Positions 29,337-38,452 of a stretch of 64,000 bases of DNA are shown in pieces. The position numbers were made by a program, and so were the translations under genes. Each line of letters starts with the position of its first letter. Position 1 is the stretch's first letter. The notes under the pieces were generated by a model that saw only the letters and a program-made list of their open reading frames with translations, had not been told where the DNA came from and searched no databases. Source of the DNA: Puia dinghuensis (GTDB lineage Bacteria > Bacteroidota > Bacteroidia > Chitinophagales > Chitinophagaceae); contig NZ_BMJC01000001.1 of NCBI RefSeq assembly GCF_014642875.1, positions 1,779,335 to 1,843,334 of the forward strand. The letters are read 5' to 3'.

Positions 29337-30056
29337 ATGAAGACGCTATCCGAAACCTGGTTTGCAGATGGTTACATCGATTTCGAATTGAAGAAATACA
29401 CCCTACTCGCCTATCTCCAGGAGATACACCGCCATTTCAACCAGAATAAGCTCTACCCGCAGCTCGCCGACATCATCTTTCATTATAATAACCTGGCCGC
29501 CTTCCGCGAGAACAAGAAATATTTACAAGAGCATTTCCCCAAAAAGCTCAGCGGGATTCAAATAGAAAAGCTGCAGGTGCTCTACGAACAAATGATCGAG
29601 GATGACGAGCTCATGAAAGAGCTCGAAGAGATCATCAACTATGCCACTCAGGAGATCCGCAATACCATCAGCAACGGCACCGAGATCTATGAGTTCGTGG
29701 AAGACAAACTCACCATCTATCCCGTCGGCCTCGTGCCGCTCGACAGCCAGGAAGGGTACTTCTTCCTCAGCGCAGGCGACCATGCAGACACCCGCGTATA
29801 TCAATACCGCCTCAGCTTCTTCGAGAAACACGATGAGAAATACCGCAGCATCCGGACGGAATACATCGACAGCTGGTCGCGCAGCATCGCCAATACATAC
29901 GAGAACATAAAGGCCGAGCTCATCCGCATAAAGACCGGCATGCCCAACCCCGCCGTATACTCCATCGAAACCGAATTGAAATTCCCCGTCGACGAAACCC
30001 TGCTCCCCATCGCCAAGCGCAGCCTCGTCCGCTACATCAGTGGCCGCGCCGCCTGA
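29337..30056 (+). CDS. conserved hypothetical cytoplasmic protein
   Basis: 239 residues, no signal peptide or membrane span. Mostly helical in the first half (ELKKYTLLAYLQEIHRHFNQ, KLQVLYEQMIEDDELMKELE) with a mixed alpha/beta C-terminal half. GC and codon use match the housekeeping neighbours and the ATG follows an open leader, so it is a real gene, probably conserved in the family. No function recognised. Confidence 0.7.
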   Translation: MKTLSETWFADGYIDFELKKYTLLAYLQEIHRHFNQNKLYPQLADIIFHYNNLAAFRENKKYLQEHFPKKLSGIQIEKLQVLYEQMIEDDELMKELEEIINYATQEIRNTISNGTEIYEFVEDKLTIYPVGLVPLDSQEGYFFLSAGDHADTRVYQYRLSFFEKHDEKYRSIRTEYIDSWSRSIANTYENIKAELIRIKTGMPNPAVYSIETELKFPVDETLLPIAKRSLVRYISGRAA

Positions 30057-30324
30057 TCTCAGCCCGGACAACAAGCCACCATGTAGCTTTTGTATTTCTG
30101 GATTTTCGTATATTTATTTCGCAGGTTTCAGACCAACTTTAGTACTGCCATTTTAACTTTCCCAACGAGCAGAGACTATTAACTGTAACCGCGGTGTGGC
30201 AATTGCGACACCTTCCGGGAATGGAAGAGCCAATTTGGCACCTCCAATGAAGGGGATAAATAGGTTTCCGCAGAGCAGGGGAGAAAGATTAATTGAGTGT
30301 TTCATCAGATTCAACATAAATTCA

Positions 30325-31326
30325 ATGAAGCGGCATTTCCTATTAATATTACTACTATTGAGTTTTAACGCCGATTCTTTCGCTCAACGAACATATATTG
30401 ATCGGGCGCCATCAGGAATGGCCAATTATCTTCCTGTCGAGGGTGGGTCGATCTATATGCCTATCGATTCAATAACCCCCTTAGGAAACCTGATTGAGAG
30501 ATTATACGGCAATTGGCAACTTATCGAAACTGGCAAAGCATATTGGATCGGATACACAAATGATATGTTCTCCATAGCCGCAAGAGGTGACAATGCAATC
30601 GGGCCTTTGATTAACCTGGTAGAAAATTCTGCGAATGACAAAGCAAAGCTTGGCGCTATTTATACGATTCATTTGATTGGAATTAAAAGAAAAATCGTAG
30701 GTAGATTTGAAGAGAAGTTTGCGGATACCAACGCAAGGAAAGCACTTTTGTATTTACTCAAATACCCTGATTGGCAACCGACGATCATGGAGCTTTTGAT
30801 CAAGGATCCTTGGAAGTCCGATGTACCCGATTTGATCAGGTGCCTTCATACGTCCGATTCCGACTGTTGGGCAGTAGTTGACGGATTAAGTCAATATGAA
30901 TTGGAAAACACTCCTTTTCGCCAAAAGATCCCGGACAACCTTAGAAATATAGTTCTTAAGTTGCGATATAGAAATCCAGAGGTTCTGGAATCTAATTTTG
31001 ATTTTGAAGGGCAGATGCAGGAAGTTCTTGATTCCCTTATTGCCCTTAAAAATGATTCTATCATCGTAGAAAGGAGTTTACTTAACCGGCCACTTTGGGG
31101 AAATATGAGATATAAATTGGGCCAGGCACTGCCAGGAGATCGATTCCTGAAACTATCCGTTGGGGATTTCCTGGATTCCTGGGCCTTTAGAATATTTAAA
31201 GAGTTGGGCAATAAACTCCAATATTATGTCGAGAATGGTAAATTGTATATATGTTCAGCCGAATCTGCAAAAAAACGCTGGATCGATTGGTGGGCAAAAT
31301 CTGCTTCAACTTTTGACAAAAAGTAA
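30325..31326 (+). CDS. AT-rich exported hypothetical protein
   Basis: 333 residues from the ATG at 30325, chosen because it begins a clear signal peptide (MKRHFLLILLLLSFNADSFA); an in-frame ATG at 30196 would add 43 residues with no such feature. The mature chain has helical, HEAT-like segments (AIGPLINLVENSANDKAKLG, ALLYLLKYPDWQPTIMELL). GC is visibly lower than in the flanking genes, suggesting recent acquisition. Flanking gaps (268 bp before, 535 bp after) contain nothing recognisable. Function unknown. Confidence 0.65.
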   Translation: MKRHFLLILLLLSFNADSFAQRTYIDRAPSGMANYLPVEGGSIYMPIDSITPLGNLIERLYGNWQLIETGKAYWIGYTNDMFSIAARGDNAIGPLINLVENSANDKAKLGAIYTIHLIGIKRKIVGRFEEKFADTNARKALLYLLKYPDWQPTIMELLIKDPWKSDVPDLIRCLHTSDSDCWAVVDGLSQYELENTPFRQKIPDNLRNIVLKLRYRNPEVLESNFDFEGQMQEVLDSLIALKNDSIIVERSLLNRPLWGNMRYKLGQALPGDRFLKLSVGDFLDSWAFRIFKELGNKLQYYVENGKLYICSAESAKKRWIDWWAKSASTFDKK

Positions 31327-31861
31327 ATCCCTCATGTAATGGAGAAAAGATCAAGACTCCCTTATTTTCTTGCATTAAGCCATAACTCCTCGTCGCGCAA
31401 CAACTTGCGAACTTTCGCAAAACAGCCCCTGTATTTTCACGTAATTTTTCCGTAAAAACGACGTAAGCTTGCTCCCTGGGAGTATAAGCCCCTCTCCACA
31501 TCCATCAACCAAACACATCCATCCATCCTGATATTCAACACAACCGTTATGAATTTCGGTATAGCCGCACGAAATTCGATTTGTCTTTTAAGAGCAGGCT
31601 GATCTTCCTTCAATTAAGCTTGAGAAAAACTCTTAGGGAAATCTAAAAAATATTTGTTTACTTCGTACCACTGATCCTTACTCGCCCACTAATCATTTCC
31701 CAAATACCTAACCGTAAATTTATGAGACTTGCCCATGCATTGTTGTGCGCGGTTTCGCGTGCCTCTCCCGATTTTTATTCCATTTTTCGTTTTCAGCATC
31801 TGTATAATCACGTCGGACTCCGAATCTCCCGGGTCTAGCATTATTCTCTAATTCCGGCTAT
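31327..31861. other. AT-rich intergenic stretch, no gene
   Basis: 535 bp between the AT-rich orphan and the Rhs-associated operon. A short hairpin (CTCCC-T-GGGAG near 31473) and a 38-codon frame at 31722-31838 without coding character were the only patterns noticed. Probably holds the operon promoter, which could not be pinpointed. Confidence 0.5.
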
Positions 31862-33355
31862 ATGCGAAAAATTCCGGTTCTCATCGGGGTGGCATTGCTT
31901 TGCCTTTCCCGGACGGTGGTACATGCCCAGGCGGTAGATTCCTTTAGCAATAAGGTCTTTCACTTTCCTGCCCTGTTGTTGGGACATCTTCAATCGCGGA
32001 CGGCCAGCCTTAACCAGGACCTGACTCGGCAAACAGAGAAGATGCTGCAAAAGATGGCGCAACGGGAGGCCCGGTTGGAAAAGAAGATCACCGGCATGGA
32101 TAGCACAGGCGCCAAACAACTATTCGCGCACACCCAGCAGGAATACGCCGCCCTCATCCAGCGCATCCGGACCGACACCGGCAACCGCCATCAACGCATC
32201 AGCGGCGAGTATCAGCCTTATGTCGACACCTTGCAAGGCTCGCTATCCTTCCTCAGGCAAAATCCTCAACTATTATCCGGCAGGACGGGCAGCCTACCCC
32301 CAACCATCCAGGCCCCGCTGCAAGGCGCTGGCAGCGAGTTACAGGCCATGCAGGCGAAGCTACAGGTCGCGGCAGAAGCCAAAGCCTTTGTCCAGCAGCG
32401 TAAGATGCAGTTGAACCAATACATTGCCCAACACGCCAACCTTCAATCCCTGGTAAGTAAGCCGCTGGGTGCGATGAACCAGGAGTTGTATTATTATTCC
32501 CAGCGGGTACAGCAATACAAGGATATGATGAACAGTCCCGACCGACTGGAAAAGAAGGCCCTGGCGCAATTGAGCGGACTGCCCGCCTTCCGGACCTTCA
32601 TGCAGAGCAACGGGCAACTGAGTGGGCTGTTCCAACCCCTGGGAGGCGGCGGAGGCGCAATGGGCACAGCTCAACCAATTCCCGGCTTGCAAACCCATGC
32701 CCAGGTGGCCAGCCAGGTGCAGGGGCAAGTGTCGGCGGCGGGGCCTGTCGGGATGGAAGCCCTGCAATCCAAGCTGCAATCAGCTCAGAGCCAGCTCGAC
32801 GCCTACAAAAACAAACTCAGCCAACTCGGCGCCGGCCACACCGCGGCGGACGTGCCGGATTTCCGCCCAAACGATCAAAAGACAAAGCCCTTCTGGGGCC
32901 GTCTGGAATATGGAGCAAATTTCCAGACCACGCATACCAACTACTACTATCCCGTCGTCACCGACCTCGGCCTCTCGCTGGGATACAGGTTGGGCCACTC
33001 CAAAATAATAGGCCTCGGCGCCAGCTACAAGCTCGGCTGGGGCAGCGGCATCCAGCATATCGCCATCACCAGCCAGGGCGTAGGGCTGCGGAGCTTCCTG
33101 CAGGTGGGGATCAAGGGAGGATTCTCGGCAACTGGCGGCTTCGAATACAACTATACGACGCCGTTCACTTCCTTCCAGCAGCTGAAGCAGTTACAGTATT
33201 GGACGAAGTCGGGGCTTATCGGCGTGACAAAGACCGTATCAATGAAGAGCCGGGTGTTCAAGAAGACGCAGGTGCAGCTGTTGTGGGATTTCCTGAGCTA
33301 CCAGCAGGTGCCGAAGACGCAGGCATTGTTATTCAGGATAGGATACAGTTTTTAA
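31862..33355 (+). CDS. exported coiled-coil protein with C-terminal beta-barrel-like domain
   Basis: 497 residues. Signal peptide 1-22 (LIGVALLCLSRTVVHAQA). Residues about 30-330 are long helices rich in Gln, Lys and Leu with coiled-coil character (SLNQDLTRQTEKMLQKMAQR, AKLQVAAEAKAFVQQRKMQL, LQSKLQSAQSQLDAYKNKLS). From about 345 the chain becomes beta-rich (FWGRLEYGANFQTTHTNYYY, LSLGYRLG, GGFEYNYTTPF) and ends in an aromatic F (LLFRIGYSF), as outer-membrane barrels do. It is 40 bp upstream of the YD-repeat gene and is the first gene of that run. It could be a surface anchor or exit channel for the Rhs proteins; that is inference. Confidence 0.75.
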   Translation: MRKIPVLIGVALLCLSRTVVHAQAVDSFSNKVFHFPALLLGHLQSRTASLNQDLTRQTEKMLQKMAQREARLEKKITGMDSTGAKQLFAHTQQEYAALIQRIRTDTGNRHQRISGEYQPYVDTLQGSLSFLRQNPQLLSGRTGSLPPTIQAPLQGAGSELQAMQAKLQVAAEAKAFVQQRKMQLNQYIAQHANLQSLVSKPLGAMNQELYYYSQRVQQYKDMMNSPDRLEKKALAQLSGLPAFRTFMQSNGQLSGLFQPLGGGGGAMGTAQPIPGLQTHAQVASQVQGQVSAAGPVGMEALQSKLQSAQSQLDAYKNKLSQLGAGHTAADVPDFRPNDQKTKPFWGRLEYGANFQTTHTNYYYPVVTDLGLSLGYRLGHSKIIGLGASYKLGWGSGIQHIAITSQGVGLRSFLQVGIKGGFSATGGFEYNYTTPFTSFQQLKQLQYWTKSGLIGVTKTVSMKSRVFKKTQVQLLWDFLSYQQVPKTQALLFRIGYSF

Positions 33356-33395
33356 TAAACAGAAATATTTGGCGACTAAAAGTTCATCTTCCGTT

Positions 33396-36300
33396 ATGCA
33401 TCGACATCTAGCATGGATCGTTCTTTTGATTTTTCTGGCGAGGCCGGGAATCGCTCAAACGCTACCGCAGTCGACCGATCTCAAACAGATTGTTGCCCCC
33501 TCGCCGACAGCTGCCTCACTGGGACAATACGGCAATGTTCCGGTAGGCTTGTACACCGGCTCTGCGCAGGTATCCATTCCCTTGTATGAAATCAAAGAGG
33601 GTTCTTTAACACTTCCCTTGTCTCTGAGCTATAATACTGGCGGCAGCAAAGTGGCGGACATGGCTTCCTGGGTAGGGCTGGGGTTCAGCTTAAATGCCGG
33701 TGGTTGCATCAGCCGCACGGTCTACGGGTTACCCGATGAGAACAGGCGCACAAACCCGGCATATAGCCTTCCACAAAGCCTGACGGCCGGCCAGGCGAAA
33801 GAAGAGCTGATGGCGGCAGACGTGGATTATCAGCCGGATGTGTTCTATTTTAATTTCAACGGAAAGTCGGGAAAGTTCGTCCTTTCCAATTCCAGCACGA
33901 TCAGTATCTCGCCGCACCAGAACTTGAAAATACAGGCATATGATATAAACGGGAATCCCCTGGACCCTCCTTTTTATGGGATGCCGACGTTGATGTTCAA
34001 GATAACGGACGAGAACGGTATCGTCTATGAGTTTAAAGATTACGAGACAAACCGAACGGTCAGTTTCGACCCGGACCAAACCCAATCACCCAACGTGAAG
34101 GGCCCCGGCGTCCCGTTGGCCAGCACGACGGCCTGGTATCTGACTGACATGTACTCCCCCACCGGCGATACGATTAAATTTGCCTATGGCACCTATGAAT
34201 TGATGTATGATCTGCCAAGTTCGGAACAACAATTTGTGTTCTTGAGCGGCCAAACAATTGGTGCCAATGCACCACCCACTCAAAATCGCTTAGTAAAAAA
34301 TGCAGTCAGGTCAGATAACATAAACAAGCGACTGCAACAAATACTGTTTTCAAATGGATCCGTCCGGTTTAATACGAGACAACCAAGAGAGGATCTGATT
34401 GGCGATAGCGTGTTAAATCAAATCATGGTGTACAGGAAAAATGGAACCTTGCTTAAGGGATTTTCGCTCAATTACAAATATTCTGTAGGATCAGTATTAG
34501 GAGGTCTGCAGGCGGATACGGCATCTCCTTCCTCTACTACCGACAACTTTTATGCGAGCTGGATCAATGGTATAAGTTCGTCTTCCAACTATCGCTTAAT
34601 GTTGACGGGTATCTCGGAATTAGACAATGCCTCCATTCCAGACGGCAGGAACTATTCCTTTGATTATGATGTTTCCTTGGGTGGCCTGCCAAGCCGGTTC
34701 TCCAAGCAGCGTGATTACTGGGGCTATTACAACGGAAATACGGACAATGAGACCAGTTTCCTGAATTACCAACTGGTTGGAGACCAGAACAACCCGTCTT
34801 CCTATGTTTTCACCGGCAAAGAACCGGACAGCAACGCTTGCCGGCAAAATATGCTTATCAAAATTACCTATCCGACAGGAGGGTACACGCAGTTCAATTA
34901 TGAAATGCACAATGCCTATGTGGGGAGAGGGGTACTGCCCCCCGATGTCGTGAGTCAAACCTGCTCCATGCCGATTGATTTCCCCAGTTATAATACCCCT
35001 GGGGTTGGTTTTGTCGATACTACGATAAACGGCATTGCTTGTTATTATAAAACATTTACATTTAATACAGTCGGGGCTGGGGGATACGCCAACATCAATA
35101 TCGCCCATATGCTGTACCAGGGGGGTACAAAGCCTGTTATGAAGTTCGATATCTACGATTCGAACAATCAGCCTTATTTACTCATGTATGATTTGGAAAA
35201 CAATTCCCTCACCCAGACTACTTATGTACAGGTTAATTCCACTACCCGGGTGTATACTTATAATTTGAGTAATTATTATTTTCCAAACGGAACGTACAAG
35301 GTTATTTTTACGCCGATCACCTCCTTCATCGGAAACTCCACTTACCTGAATACCTATCTGTCTCAACCCGCTTGCATCATTAACGGCTGGTCTAATATAG
35401 TTGTTCATACCGATACGGTAGACATCAGTAGAAATATAGGGGGCGTCCGTATAAGATCGACCGTCGATTATGATCCCGTGACCAATAAGTATCTCCAGAA
35501 AAATTACAACTATAATCTGATCAATAGTTCATTGTCTTCAGGTGAGTTGGTAGCCGGACTCTCCTTTATTTATCCCTTGACGGAATTTGTGGTTGCACCT
35601 AGTGATTCGATAAATCAGGCGGCATATTATTCCTATATCGTTCTCAACGGAGAGTCGAATTATGCGCTGAGTACGACGCAGGGCTCCAACGTCGGGTATT
35701 CTACCGTTACGGTGACGGAGACCGATGCGATGAGCGGGACACCGAACGGGAAATCGGAGTACCATTACTCCTCACCGAAGATCTTTCCCGATTATTACGG
35801 CTCGTCCCCGGGACCGACCGATAATTTTCCCTATCCGCCTGCGGACTCAAGAGACTGGGAACGGGGGCTTCAGTTGCAGCGGATCGACTATAAGTATGTC
35901 GGTGGGCAATACGTTCCCCTCAGGACCGAAAACGATAGTTATGGTAGCCCTGTATTTGTTGATACGGAGGGTGGGTTTGTGGCCCGGTACCTGGTGGAAG
36001 TTTTTCCGGGCATCGCGGACACCAGCGCCGTATTTAGTGGGCCGGCTGGTGCATTTGCTAACCCGGAGACCTTTAATGTGGCTCATTATCAGTTGGCATC
36101 AGGATATGTATCCTTGTTGACGAAATCCGTTACGCAGGTAGAAAATGGCGACTCGATTACGGAGACGACCAACTATGCCTATGGCGATGCGCCATCCAAC
36201 ATGCTGCCGACCAGCATTGCATCGATCGACAGTAAGGGCAATACCGTCACTACACATTTAACCTATCCTTTTGACTATCCGGTAACCAATCCGATCACTT

Positions 36301-38426
36301 CGCAGGGCCGGGGCGTCCTTAACCTGCAACAACATCATATCCTCTCACCGGTGGTCGAAAAATATGTTCAAAAGAGCGCCGGAACTGGAACAGCTATAGG
36401 AGTGATATCAGGTGTCTATACCAGCTTTAAGCCTTCGCAAACCTTACTCGACACCATATTCCGTTTGGAAACTCCCGGACCTATTCAAAATTACAGTCCG
36501 GTTGGGGTCAGCGATGCCGGGACCAGTTTGAATTCGCTGTATACACCTTATATTTCCTTTGGCGCCTATGACAATTTCGGTAACCTTTTGCAGCAAAGCA
36601 AGATAGGTGATATTTCACAGGTATATGTATGGGATTACAATGCCAAATACCCAATTGCGGCTATAAAGAATGCGCAATCGGGAGACGTTGCCTATACGTC
36701 CTTCGAAGCCGACGGCGCCGGTAATTGGACCATCGGCAGTGGCTCGGTCAATACCACCACGGCCATCACCGGGCATGCATCTTACAACCTCATGGGAACG
36801 ATCTCGAGATCGGGACTTAATAGCGGTGCCACCTACATCGTTTCTTACTGGACGACAGGCAACTCTCTCTCCATCAGCGGAACGATGGCCGGCTTCCCGA
36901 CAAAGGGTAAGACCATCTTTATCAATAACGCTAACTGGACCCTCTATGTCCACAAGGTGAGCGGTCAATCCACGATTACCGTTTCTGGTAGCGGCATTAT
37001 CGACGAGTTACGGCTCTATCCATCCACTGCTCAAATGACCACGTATACCTATGATCCCCTGATCGGCATGACCAGCCAGACAGATGCCGGCAATAGGGTC
37101 ACCTATTACGAATACGACGGTCTGGCGCGTCTCAAGCGCGTGCGCGACCAGGACTACAATATTGTCAAAACCCTCGACTACCAGTACCAGGCTCTGGCTG
37201 GTTGCGGCAATGGCTGCTATTTCGTGCCTTTGCAGACCTTTGCAGGGACGGCCACCCTCGGCTACCCGGTGGGGGTTTTTAATGTCAACGGTAAGCTCCT
37301 GGGCAATGCCGCCAACCCGCAAAATTTTGCCAATGTTTGGAACAGTGATACCGCCGATGCCCGCATCGGGACGCTGGCCCCCGGCGGCGATTCGCTGCAC
37401 TTCAATATGACGCTGAATACCGGGCAGGTGCTCCCGGCCAGTGTGACGGGTTGCCGGTATTACCAGGTCGATCTTGCCTACAACCAGCTGGACGCGGTGC
37501 GCAATATCAATGCCGCCTATGTCGACTTCGGGGATGGTACGGGGATGCGCCTGGGCCGCACCCCCCTGGATACGGCTAACCTGAGGCTGGCACCGGGTAC
37601 GGTGCTCCACTACGGTACGGGCAACTCTGCCGTCAGTGATGCGAACTTCTATATCGGCTATGGCCCCTATTATATTCACACGTACAAGGACAGCAGCCTA
37701 AAGACTATCAGCTTCTACCACAACGACGGGACAGAAACGCCGGCCTTCGACCCGTGGGTCTACCCAGCCACGAGCCTGTTCCGGGTAACTAATTTCCGGG
37801 GCAATTATCCCCAGCATATGCCCTTCCTGGGGGGCACCTCTTACCAGCAGCCGGGCGCCAGCTCCGTTGCTGGGGTGAGCAACTGGAGCTCGATCAGCTC
37901 TATCACTATCTGGTACCCGTATGGCGGCTATTATGGCAATCTTATCGATCCCTGGCGGAATATGCGCTACGCGCAGGATTTCCTGGCCGCCGATACCAAC
38001 CTTACCACCATCCGCGCCGCCAACGGCAGTTACTACACGCAGGGGTATGCGGACACCACGTTTACCCTCAGCCGGCTAAAGAGCAATTGGAATACGTATT
38101 TTACCAAACTCACGGCCATAGCCATTTGCGAGGATCAATGGAACCATGAAGACCTCAGTGTCATCCCCAACCTGAGCTATTTCAACCTGGTAGCCGCCAA
38201 TCAGTATCATTCAAATGTACCCGGCGGCAATCCCATCATCCCCCTGGCCTCCGGGGAGATCGATACCATCTTCAACCAAATAGCAGCGGGTTCGGGGCAA
38301 CATATCTCGGGTGGGTTTATCGTCATCCACAGTGGTGGCTCCACCTACACGAGCCAGGGGGTGAGTGCACTTAACTATCTTAAATCAAAAGGCTGGACCA
38401 TCTACCTCAACGGAGTCATCCAGTAA
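33396..38426 (+). CDS. exported YD-repeat (Rhs-like) protein
   Basis: 1676 residues from the ATG at 33396; a TTG at 33369 would add nine residues before the signal peptide and is less likely. After the signal peptide (WIVLLIFLARPGIAQ) the N-terminal third resembles the shell start of Rhs/TcB-type proteins (SLGQYGNVPVGLYTGSAQVS, LSLSYNTGGSKVADMASWVG). YD motifs occur near residues 1214-1262 (TYTYDPLIGMTSQTDAGNRV, EYDGLARLKRV). The last 400 residues are a different beta-rich domain ending with a repeat-like stretch (IDTIFNQIAAGSG, ALNYLKSKGWTIYLNG). There is no RHS core or toxin tip, so this looks like a structural partner of the Rhs protein downstream. Followed after 26 bp by the fibre-like gene. 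Confidence 0.8.
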   Translation: MHRHLAWIVLLIFLARPGIAQTLPQSTDLKQIVAPSPTAASLGQYGNVPVGLYTGSAQVSIPLYEIKEGSLTLPLSLSYNTGGSKVADMASWVGLGFSLNAGGCISRTVYGLPDENRRTNPAYSLPQSLTAGQAKEELMAADVDYQPDVFYFNFNGKSGKFVLSNSSTISISPHQNLKIQAYDINGNPLDPPFYGMPTLMFKITDENGIVYEFKDYETNRTVSFDPDQTQSPNVKGPGVPLASTTAWYLTDMYSPTGDTIKFAYGTYELMYDLPSSEQQFVFLSGQTIGANAPPTQNRLVKNAVRSDNINKRLQQILFSNGSVRFNTRQPREDLIGDSVLNQIMVYRKNGTLLKGFSLNYKYSVGSVLGGLQADTASPSSTTDNFYASWINGISSSSNYRLMLTGISELDNASIPDGRNYSFDYDVSLGGLPSRFSKQRDYWGYYNGNTDNETSFLNYQLVGDQNNPSSYVFTGKEPDSNACRQNMLIKITYPTGGYTQFNYEMHNAYVGRGVLPPDVVSQTCSMPIDFPSYNTPGVGFVDTTINGIACYYKTFTFNTVGAGGYANINIAHMLYQGGTKPVMKFDIYDSNNQPYLLMYDLENNSLTQTTYVQVNSTTRVYTYNLSNYYFPNGTYKVIFTPITSFIGNSTYLNTYLSQPACIINGWSNIVVHTDTVDISRNIGGVRIRSTVDYDPVTNKYLQKNYNYNLINSSLSSGELVAGLSFIYPLTEFVVAPSDSINQAAYYSYIVLNGESNYALSTTQGSNVGYSTVTVTETDAMSGTPNGKSEYHYSSPKIFPDYYGSSPGPTDNFPYPPADSRDWERGLQLQRIDYKYVGGQYVPLRTENDSYGSPVFVDTEGGFVARYLVEVFPGIADTSAVFSGPAGAFANPETFNVAHYQLASGYVSLLTKSVTQVENGDSITETTNYAYGDAPSNMLPTSIASIDSKGNTVTTHLTYPFDYPVTNPITSQGRGVLNLQQHHILSPVVEKYVQKSAGTGTAIGVISGVYTSFKPSQTLLDTIFRLETPGPIQNYSPVGVSDAGTSLNSLYTPYISFGAYDNFGNLLQQSKIGDISQVYVWDYNAKYPIAAIKNAQSGDVAYTSFEADGAGNWTIGSGSVNTTTAITGHASYNLMGTISRSGLNSGATYIVSYWTTGNSLSISGTMAGFPTKGKTIFINNANWTLYVHKVSGQSTITVSGSGIIDELRLYPSTAQMTTYTYDPLIGMTSQTDAGNRVTYYEYDGLARLKRVRDQDYNIVKTLDYQYQALAGCGNGCYFVPLQTFAGTATLGYPVGVFNVNGKLLGNAANPQNFANVWNSDTADARIGTLAPGGDSLHFNMTLNTGQVLPASVTGCRYYQVDLAYNQLDAVRNINAAYVDFGDGTGMRLGRTPLDTANLRLAPGTVLHYGTGNSAVSDANFYIGYGPYYIHTYKDSSLKTISFYHNDGTETPAFDPWVYPATSLFRVTNFRGNYPQHMPFLGGTSYQQPGASSVAGVSNWSSISSITIWYPYGGYYGNLIDPWRNMRYAQDFLAADTNLTTIRAANGSYYTQGYADTTFTLSRLKSNWNTYFTKLTAIAICEDQWNHEDLSVIPNLSYFNLVAANQYHSNVPGGNPIIPLASGEIDTIFNQIAAGSGQHISGGFIVIHSGGSTYTSQGVSALNYLKSKGWTIYLNGVIQ

Positions 38427-38452
38427 ACTAAAAACAGGTTAAATCAGCAAAT

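Noticed and set aside
31722-31838. 38-residue frame upstream of the Rhs-associated operon
   Set aside because: No signal peptide, hydrophobic pattern or similarity; likely chance in an open leader.
33369-33395. TTG start for the YD-repeat protein
   Set aside because: Would put nine polar residues before the signal peptide; the ATG at 33396 is a better start.
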